Shown here piece after piece: positions 6,007 to 10,583 of a DNA stretch of 10,583 bases (its first letter is position 1; the number at the start of each line of letters is the position of its first letter). The position numbers and the translations under genes were made by a program. The stretch covers positions 1-10,583 of the forward strand of contig JACQTL010000192.1 of NCBI GenBank assembly GCA_016210805.1. Direction: 5' to 3'. Below the pieces are notes generated by a model that was given only the letters and a program-made list of their open reading frames with translations, did no database searches and was not told where the DNA came from. This DNA is from Actinomycetota bacterium. GTDB taxonomy: Bacteria; Actinomycetota; UBA4738; G016210805.

Positions 6007-6012
6007 ATGCTA
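6007..6012 (-). promoter_or_regulatory. Candidate -10 element for the YhhN gene
   Basis: On the minus strand TAGCAT is followed by eight bases and the ATG at 5998, giving a predicted leader of at most one or two bases. No ribosome-binding site and no clear -35 are visible. Confidence 0.4.
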
Positions 6013-6026
6013 AACGGACGCGTTGC

Positions 6027-7346
6027 TCAGGGCAGCGGCGGAGGGCAGGACCCCTTCCCGGCCACCCGCCCCTCCTCAGGCCCCACGACGACCTGCTCCC
6101 CGAACGCGGCGATCACCGCCTCGGTGAGATCGATCGTCGTCCCGTCGGACCCCCGGACCACGGCCTCGACGATGTCCTTGGTCCCCATCGAAGCGAGCCC
6201 CGAGACGATGAGCGCCTCGCCCTTCTCGTCGATCGGGGCCGTGGCCGGCCGGTCCCCGTTGGCCCCCTCGACGGTCAGCTCGAGCTCGGGGTCGGGGGGG
6301 AGCGCGCTCACCGGCCCGAACCCGAAGAGCGAGAGGACGTAGGAGAGCCAGTCGCTCCCGTACCTCGGCGGAGGCGGCGAGTGGAACACGCACATCACCG
6401 CCCGCCCGATGTCGAGCTCCTCCACGATCGACTCCCGGCACGTGGCCGTGCCCATGAGGGTCACCTGGACTGTCTGCGGGACGACCTCGATGCCGATCGA
6501 GAGCTTGATGAGCTCCTCGCCGACGAACTCCTGGAGGTGCTCGGACACCGTGATCCGTGCGCCGAACACATCGGTGCCCACGACGTCGTCGCAGCGGTAT
6601 CCGTGATGGATGCGGAGGTTGCCATCGGAGAAGACGGTGGAGGTGAACCGGCCGAGGGACACCACGCCCCTGTCTCCCACGAAGGGCTCGATGGGGCGTT
6701 TCATCACCACCCCAGGGAAGGGCAGGCCGGTGCGATCGACCAGCCGGTACTCCACCTCCCACGTCGCCCCAACCCTCGCGTCCACGTCGTCGGGGTCCAT
6801 CGACACGATCGCGGCGCCGGCGAACGCGACCACCGTGCTGAAGTGCGTGGTCGTCCCGCGGACCTCGACCGTCTCCTCATCCCACGACACCTCCTGGTCC
6901 GCGAGGAACGTCCACGTCCCGTCCCCGTCGCGGATGCCCAGCACGACCAGGGGCATGCCGTCCGCCGGGTCGAAGCCGGCCTGGCGGACGTCCACGCGCC
7001 GGGTCACGGTGACCGGGACCTCGAACTCAGTGCCGGGCGGCCCCAGCTCGTGGAGCGCGCCCCTCAGCTCGAACGACGCCAGCTCCGGAGGGAGCTCGTC
7101 CTCGGACAGGGTACGGGCGGTGACCTCGACGTCCTCCGAGAGCGCTCCCTCGGGCACGTCCACCGTGATCAAGCCGTCGTCGCTGGTCACCGAGCGGGCC
7201 GGGACCGGCGTCGGGGTCGGCGAGGCGGGAGGCGAGGTTACGGCGGATCCCGTGGTGTCCGGGCTCGTCCCTCCGCCGCCGCACGCCGCGGCGAGCATGA
7301 CCAGCGCCGCGGCAGCGGCGGCCAGGCGGCGTGGATCGGATGGCAT
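6027..7346 (-). CDS. Lipoprotein with ZU5-like beta domain, function unknown
   Basis: This 439-residue secreted lipoprotein has an Arg-Arg n-region, an Ala-rich hydrophobic core and a lipobox ending LAAAC (Cys22). A Ser/Thr/Pro linker (about 23-52) follows. The next region (about 53-175) resembles ZU5-like beta-sandwich domains: ITVDVPEGAL (60-69), ELGPPGTEFEVPVTVT (100-115), and a closing THFSTVVAF (168-176). The C-terminal half (about 180-439) is a further beta-rich, unrecognised region with four cysteines that could form disulfides. The ATG at 7346 is chosen over an upstream in-frame ATG at 7472 because the signal peptide begins there and GGAGG followed by a G-run precedes it. It is divergent from another lipoprotein gene. 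It probably sits on the outer face of the membrane as a binding or scaffold protein; no enzymatic motif is seen. Confidence 0.8.
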   Translation of the reverse strand: MPSDPRRLAAAAAALVMLAAACGGGGTSPDTTGSAVTSPPASPTPTPVPARSVTSDDGLITVDVPEGALSEDVEVTARTLSEDELPPELASFELRGALHELGPPGTEFEVPVTVTRRVDVRQAGFDPADGMPLVVLGIRDGDGTWTFLADQEVSWDEETVEVRGTTTHFSTVVAFAGAAIVSMDPDDVDARVGATWEVEYRLVDRTGLPFPGVVMKRPIEPFVGDRGVVSLGRFTSTVFSDGNLRIHHGYRCDDVVGTDVFGARITVSEHLQEFVGEELIKLSIGIEVVPQTVQVTLMGTATCRESIVEELDIGRAVMCVFHSPPPPRYGSDWLSYVLSLFGFGPVSALPPDPELELTVEGANGDRPATAPIDEKGEALIVSGLASMGTKDIVEAVVRGSDGTTIDLTEAVIAAFGEQVVVGPEEGRVAGKGSCPPPLP

Positions 7347-7385
7347 CGCCCGGGTCCCCCCTCCAGTCGGTGACCAGTGGCCGGG

Positions 7386-7465
7386 AGTATGACGAATGGC
7401 TGCCCGATTCGCCAGAACGGAGAGATATTGGCCTTGCGTCGGGATGGCCCCCAGGTGTACACAGT
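7386..7465. promoter_or_regulatory. Divergent intergenic promoter region between two lipoprotein genes
   Basis: The 143-bp gap (7347-7489) must hold promoters for both lipoprotein genes. Weak candidates are CATACT on the minus strand (7391-7386), and TTGCGT (7434-7439) with TACACA (7458-7463) 18 bp later on the plus strand. GTGTACAC (7455-7462) is a perfect 8-bp palindrome and could be an operator. None of these is strong. Confidence 0.3.
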
Positions 7466-7489
7466 CGCCCACTCCAGGGGGAGGGGCAC

Positions 7490-8452
7490 ATGACCGATCG
7501 GCACCGGCCCACGCTCGCCCGCACGTTCTCCGCGCTCGCCATCGCGCTGTTGCTCACGGCGACGGCCTGCTCGTCGGCGGGCCCCGGCGGCGGCACCACG
7601 GCCCCGCCCACCAGCCCCGACGGGCCGACCACGGGAACCGGCAACGGCGAGACCACGGAGCCCCCGACGACGGAACCGCCGGAGAGCCCGCTCGCCGGGT
7701 GGGGCGGGCTGGGCGCCATCGCCGACGGCCTGGGCCTGTCGTTCGAGCAGAAGGCCATGCTGGCCGGGGTGGTCCAGCAGGACGAGCTGGACGACCTGTA
7801 TGACCCCACGGGGGGCGCGGGCCTGCCGGCCCAGGCCGGCCTGGACATCGAGCAGTTCGCCGCGTTCACGCTCGAGCTCTCGCGCCCCGACGTGAACCGG
7901 CTGTTCAACCGGAGCGTGTTCGAGTGCGTGGACTCGTACGGGGCGCTGGTCGGGGGCGCGGCCGGACAGATCCACCAGGCCCTCTGCAACGGCAACATCC
8001 CCCCGGGCAGGACGCTCTTCGTCTGCGAGGAGGTGGCCGGGCCGCTCCTGAAGCCGCCAACCGACCGGGCCTACCAGTTCGGCTTCGCCTACCCGCACCC
8101 CGACCGGGGACGGTTCCACGCCGATCAGCGGCCCCGGGACATCTACCAGGACGCCTCGGGGGCCGTATCCGCCTTCATCGGCGCAGACTATGCGGACGTG
8201 CAGCACCTCGCGTTCGACAAGGAGGTCGGCTTCCTGTTCCCGACCGAGGATCCGGCTCGGTTCCTCTCCGTTCAGAGGGAACGGCGGGGCACGGCTTGCC
8301 GCGTCGCCCCCGTCGAGGCCCTGGGCGAGAGCTACACCTACCCCGTGCGGGCCTTCCTGGCCTGCTTCTCGGACGGGAGGGCCATCGCCGACTCGTTCCC
8401 GGATGAGGGGTTCACCGACCAGGTCGTGGACCTGGGCGCGCCCGGCGCCTGA
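7490..8452 (+). CDS. Secreted lipoprotein, function unknown
   Basis: This 320-residue protein starts at the ATG at 7490, preceded by a strong GGGGGAGG ribosome-binding site. The frame is open further upstream to 7331, but that stretch has no signal-like character. The signal peptide (1-26) has a basic n-region, a core ALAIALLL and a lipobox ending in Cys27 (LTATAC). A Gly/Thr/Pro/Glu-rich low-complexity linker (about 28-67) tethers a folded domain of about 250 residues. That domain has five cysteines (in FECVDS, ALCNGN, LFVCEE, GTACRV, FLACFS), suitable for disulfides outside the cell. I do not recognise the family. It converges on fabI with 22 bp between stop codons. Confidence 0.75.
   Translation: MTDRHRPTLARTFSALAIALLLTATACSSAGPGGGTTAPPTSPDGPTTGTGNGETTEPPTTEPPESPLAGWGGLGAIADGLGLSFEQKAMLAGVVQQDELDDLYDPTGGAGLPAQAGLDIEQFAAFTLELSRPDVNRLFNRSVFECVDSYGALVGGAAGQIHQALCNGNIPPGRTLFVCEEVAGPLLKPPTDRAYQFGFAYPHPDRGRFHADQRPRDIYQDASGAVSAFIGADYADVQHLAFDKEVGFLFPTEDPARFLSVQRERRGTACRVAPVEALGESYTYPVRAFLACFSDGRAIADSFPDEGFTDQVVDLGAPGA
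8435..8449. terminator. Small hairpin at the lipoprotein/fabI convergent junction
   Basis: A 5-bp GC stem GGCGC/GCGCC with loop GCCCG overlaps the last codons of the lipoprotein gene. It is the only inverted repeat I find near the 22-bp gap between the two stop codons. Evidence for termination is weak. Confidence 0.25.
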
Positions 8453-8474
8453 TCGAACCGCGTCCCGTCCCCGG

Positions 8475-9257
8475 CTACTCGCCGAGGTCCGAGCCCATGG
8501 CGTGATAGCCGCCGTCCACGTGGAGCAGCTCGCCCGTGATCCCGGAAGACCAGTCGGACAGCAGGAAGGCCACCGCCCGGGCCACCGGCGTCGGGTCCTG
8601 CGTGTCCCACGGAAGGGGGGCCCGGCGGCTCCACGCGCCGGCCAGCCGGTCGAACCCCGGGATGCTCTTGGCCGCCATCGTGCGGAGAGGCCCGGCCGAC
8701 ACGCAGTTCGCCCGGATCCGGTCGGGACCGAGGTCCCTGGCCAGGTACCGCGTGATGGCCTCCAGGGCGGCCTTGGAGACCCCCATCCAGTCGTAGATCG
8801 GCCAGGCCACCCGGGCGTCGAAGTCCATGCTGACGATCGAGGCGCCGTCCGCGCCCCGCATGAGGGGCAGGAACCCCTCGGCCAGGGCCTTCAGCGAGAA
8901 CGCGCTGGTCTGGAAGGCCACCCGCGCGCTCTCCCACGGCGCCGTCAGGAAGTTCCCGCCCAGGGCGTCCTGGGGGGCGAACGCGATCGCGTGCAGGAAG
9001 CCGTCCAGCCGTCCCCACCGGCCCTCGAGCTCCGCGGCCACCGCGGCGATCTGCCCGGGGTCGTTGGCGTCCATCTCCAGGACGTCGGGGGGCTCGGGGA
9101 GCCGGCGGGCCGTCTTCTCGGTGAGCCCCATGGCCTTCCCGAACGAGGTCAGCACGACCTCGGCCCCCTCCTCCTGCACGGTCCGGGCCACCGCGAAGGC
9201 GATGCTCTGCGGCGTGAGGACCCCCGTTACCAGCAGGCGCTTCCCGTCTAGCAGCAT
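8475..9257 (-). CDS. fabI: Enoyl-[acyl-carrier-protein] reductase (NADH), InhA/FabI type
   Basis: This 260-residue short-chain-dehydrogenase-fold enzyme carries out the last step of the fatty acid elongation cycle, reducing trans-2-enoyl-ACP with NADH. It closely follows the InhA/FabI pattern: nucleotide-binding LLVTGVLTPQSIAFAVA (8-24), DANDP (63-67), LHAIAFAPQ (88-96), SMDFD (143-147) with the InhA-like Phe146, and the catalytic Tyr155 and Lys162 in YDWMGVSK (Tyr-x6-Lys). SAGPLRT (187-193) and ITGELLHVDGG (240-250) finish the fold. The ATG at 9257 is chosen over an in-frame start at 9398 because MLLDGKRLLVTG is the standard family N-terminus and an AAGGAC ribosome-binding site precedes it. 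The gene is divergent from the deaminase gene. No FAS partners (such as mabA/fabG) lie beside it in this window. Confidence 0.95.
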   Translation of the reverse strand: MLLDGKRLLVTGVLTPQSIAFAVARTVQEEGAEVVLTSFGKAMGLTEKTARRLPEPPDVLEMDANDPGQIAAVAAELEGRWGRLDGFLHAIAFAPQDALGGNFLTAPWESARVAFQTSAFSLKALAEGFLPLMRGADGASIVSMDFDARVAWPIYDWMGVSKAALEAITRYLARDLGPDRIRANCVSAGPLRTMAAKSIPGFDRLAGAWSRRAPLPWDTQDPTPVARAVAFLLSDWSSGITGELLHVDGGYHAMGSDLGE

Positions 9258-9283
9258 GGACCGTCCTTCCCCGGCTCCCGGCG

Positions 9284-9289
9284 ATGCTA
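9284..9289 (-). promoter_or_regulatory. Candidate -10 element for fabI
   Basis: TAGCAT on the minus strand gives a predicted leader of roughly 20 nt, which contains the AAGGAC ribosome-binding site before the ATG at 9257. The -35 region (about 9309-9314) is poor and overlaps the first copy of a 10-bp tandem repeat that may be an operator. Confidence 0.4.
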
Positions 9290-9310
9290 GGACGACGCGG
9301 TGGCGGCTGG

Positions 9311-9349
9311 CGAACCGGTGCGAACCGGTGGCGGAGGGGCGGCCGGTTC
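9311..9349. repeat. Tandem 10-bp repeat plus inverted copy, possible operator
   Basis: CGAACCGGTG occurs twice back to back (9311-9320, 9321-9330). The core GAACCGG recurs in inverted orientation as CCGGTTC at 9343-9349. The three sites lie in the 109-bp gap between the divergent fabI and deaminase genes, where both -35 regions should be. Confidence 0.45.
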
Positions 9350-9366
9350 TGATTGCATACCGCCCC

Positions 9367-10383
9367 ATGGACCCCTCCGACCTCAGGTCCCTGCCCAAGG
9401 TCGACCTCCACCGTCACCTGGAGGGGGCGATACGGCTTTCGACCATCATCGACCTCGCCCGGGAGCACGAGGTTACGCTCCCCGGCCGGACCCCCGAGGA
9501 TCTGGCCCCCCACGCCCGGATCACCCGGCCGGTGTCGAGCCTGGAGGAGGCCCTGGCCGCGTTCGGCTACGCCCAGGGGTCGTTCCGCTCGTACGCGGCG
9601 GTGCGCCGGATCGCCCGGGAGGCCGTCGAGGACCTGGCCGCGGACAACGTGCGCCTGGCCGAGCTGCGCTTCTCGCCGGGCTTCATGTGCGCCCCCGCCG
9701 GCCTGGACTGGGACCGGGCCATGGAGGAGGTCCTGACCGGCGTGGCCGAGGCCCGGGAGGCCGGGAACGACGTGGCCGTCGGGTTGATCTCGATCTTCAG
9801 CCGGGACTACCCGGAGACGGCTGAGGCGACCGTTGGGTTCGCCCTCCGGTGGCGGGACCACCTGGTCGGTTTCGACATCGCCGGGCCGGAGGTCGACTAC
9901 CCGCCCGATCTCTACGTGGACCTGGTCCGGCCGTTGCGCGAGGCCGGGATCCACCTGACCACGCACTACGGCGAGTCGGGGCCGCCCGAGTACCCTCGCC
10001 GGGCCGTCGAGCTGCTCCTGACGGAGCGGCTCGGCCACGGGCTGTCCGTTTCCCGGGACCCCGCCGTGACCGACCTCGTGATCGAACGCGGCGTCACGCT
10101 GGAGATGTGCCCGACCTCGAACTGGCTCACCCACGGGGTGGCCGCGGTGGCGGAGCACCCCGTGCGCGACCTCCTCCGCCGGGGGGCCAGGGCCACGCTG
10201 AACACCGACGATCCCTCGCTGTTCGGGATCGACCTGACGCACGAGTACGAGGTGGCCCGCGACGAGATCGGCTTCGCCGACGACGACTTCCGGGCCGCCG
10301 TCCGCAACTCCCTGGAGGCGAGCTTCCTACCGCCCGACGTGAAGGAGGACGTCCGGGCCCGCCACTTCGCCTGGGCCCGCTGA
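9367..10383 (+). CDS. add: Adenosine deaminase family protein (adenosine or aminofutalosine deaminase)
   Basis: This 338-residue metal-dependent amidohydrolase has the family motifs in order: DLHRHLEG (13-20) with metal ligands His15 and His17, GFDIAGPE (168-175), TTHYGES (198-204) with His200 and catalytic Glu203, RLGHG (221-225) with His224, EMCPTSNW (246-253), and NTDDPSLFG (279-287) with the zinc-ligand Asp region. It should hydrolyse the 6-amino group of a purine nucleoside. Two motifs differ from classic adenosine deaminases (AGPE for AGDE, THYGES for THAGE). In some actinobacteria adenosine-deaminase-like enzymes act on 6-aminodeoxyfutalosine in menaquinone synthesis, so the substrate is open. 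The ATG at 9367 is chosen because the N-terminal MDPSDLRSLPKVDLH is typical of the family; the frame is open much further upstream only as an antisense shadow of fabI. Confidence 0.88.
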   Translation: MDPSDLRSLPKVDLHRHLEGAIRLSTIIDLAREHEVTLPGRTPEDLAPHARITRPVSSLEEALAAFGYAQGSFRSYAAVRRIAREAVEDLAADNVRLAELRFSPGFMCAPAGLDWDRAMEEVLTGVAEAREAGNDVAVGLISIFSRDYPETAEATVGFALRWRDHLVGFDIAGPEVDYPPDLYVDLVRPLREAGIHLTTHYGESGPPEYPRRAVELLLTERLGHGLSVSRDPAVTDLVIERGVTLEMCPTSNWLTHGVAAVAEHPVRDLLRRGARATLNTDDPSLFGIDLTHEYEVARDEIGFADDDFRAAVRNSLEASFLPPDVKEDVRARHFAWAR

Positions 10384-10390
10384 CCGCCGC

Positions 10391-10411
10391 GCGGACGGGG
10401 CCCTCGTCCGC
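10391..10411. terminator. Terminator-like hairpin between convergent genes
   Basis: GCGGACG and CGTCCGC form a 7-bp stem around the loop GGGCCCT, 7 bp after the deaminase stop codon. The 54-bp gap separates it from the stop of the convergent permease gene. There is no T-tract, so this is a GC-rich, possibly bidirectional, terminator candidate. Confidence 0.5.
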
Positions 10412-10437
10412 CTCGTGAGCCCCCCCGGGGCCGGGCC

Positions 10438-10583
10438 TCAGGCGATGCTGCGGTAGCGCCGCACGGAGAGCGGCACGAAGACGAGCAGGATCCCCCCGAT
10501 CCAGGCCATGGCCTCCAGGACGTGTCCGGCCGTCGGACCGCCCAGGGTCAGGGCCCGGAGCGCGTTCACCGTCGCCGTCACGG
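10438..10583 (-). CDS. ABC-2 type transporter permease, C-terminal fragment
   Basis: A minus-strand frame is open from the right edge of the window to a TGA at 10440-10438, giving 48 residues. It reads NALRALTLGGPTAGHVLEAM, followed by a hydrophobic helix (WIGGILLVFVPLSV) and ends VRRYRSIA. This end, with an LR-x-L-x-x-G-x-P segment, a last transmembrane helix and a terminal RRYR, is typical of DrrB-like ABC-2 permeases that pair with a separate ATPase to export drugs or lipids. The rest of the gene lies outside the window, so family assignment rests on the C-terminus only. Confidence 0.6.
   Translation of the reverse strand, partial: VTATVNALRALTLGGPTAGHVLEAMAWIGGILLVFVPLSVRRYRSIA

Noticed and set aside
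7331..7489. Upstream extension of the second lipoprotein to ATG 7331
   Set aside because: The extension would bury the signal peptide 53 residues inside the protein and overlap the divergent lipoprotein start. The ATG at 7490 has a strong ribosome-binding site.
9311..9330. CRISPR-like direct repeat
   Set aside because: The two copies are only 10 bp long and adjacent without spacers. An operator-type repeat is a better reading.
8338..10242. Long minus-strand open frame (about 634 codons) across fabI and the deaminase gene
   Set aside because: It is out of frame with fabI and antisense to the deaminase gene, and has low-complexity composition. The recognisable enzymes explain the region.

Overview
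The window (10,583 bp, very GC-rich, G/C dominating third codon positions) looks like chromosome from a high-GC actinobacterium. The main reasons are a CysO/Mec pair that closely resembles the Mycobacterium cysteine-biosynthesis proteins, an InhA-like enoyl-ACP reductase, and several promoters whose -10 element sits directly against a GTG/ATG start (leaderless transcription). I see no phage, transposon, tRNA, rRNA or CRISPR signals. The region is dense: 13 protein genes, two of them cut by the window edges, and no gene-free gap longer than about 165 bases.

Layout. On the + strand: a 5'-truncated SAM methyltransferase (1-567) and a DHA3-like MFS exporter (603-1877). A 163-bp convergent gap (1878-2040) follows and is filled with four tandem triloop hairpins. 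On the - strand comes a tight operon, in transcription order selD (4672-3617), mec (JAMM peptidase), a MoeB/ThiF-type E1 and cysO (ending at 2041). Upstream of it, also on the - strand and each with its own apparent promoter or ribosome-binding site, are an adenylate kinase (4743-5282), a YhhN/TMEM86 membrane protein (5336-5998) and a lipoprotein with a ZU5-like domain (6027-7346). A second lipoprotein diverges from it (7490-8452, +). Then come fabI/inhA (8475-9257, -), divergent from an adenosine-deaminase-family gene (9367-10383, +), and the C-terminus of an ABC-2 permease (10438-10583, -).

The most notable locus is the selD operon. The selD frame is interrupted by a TGA exactly at the catalytic Cys/Sec position of selenophosphate synthetase (His-Gly-Ala-Gly-[TGA]-Ala-Cys-Lys). 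Two GUC-loop hairpins follow within 45 nt, the second placed as expected for a bacterial SECIS element. SelD is therefore very probably itself a selenoprotein, and an automatic caller would start it wrongly at the internal GTG at 4552. The gene is followed by a complete ubiquitin-like sulfur-carrier module: the JAMM peptidase Mec, an E1-like adenylyltransferase lacking a rhodanese domain, and a CysO-like carrier. The carrier ends Gly-Gly-Ser-Gly-Ser-Ser rather than at Gly-Gly, so it must be trimmed before it can be thiocarboxylated, and the neighbouring JAMM enzyme is the obvious processing candidate. Co-transcription of selenophosphate synthesis with a protein-thiocarboxylate cysteine pathway is unusual and suggests a link between sulfur and selenium supply. 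That functional link is inference; the gene order, overlaps and motifs are seen directly.
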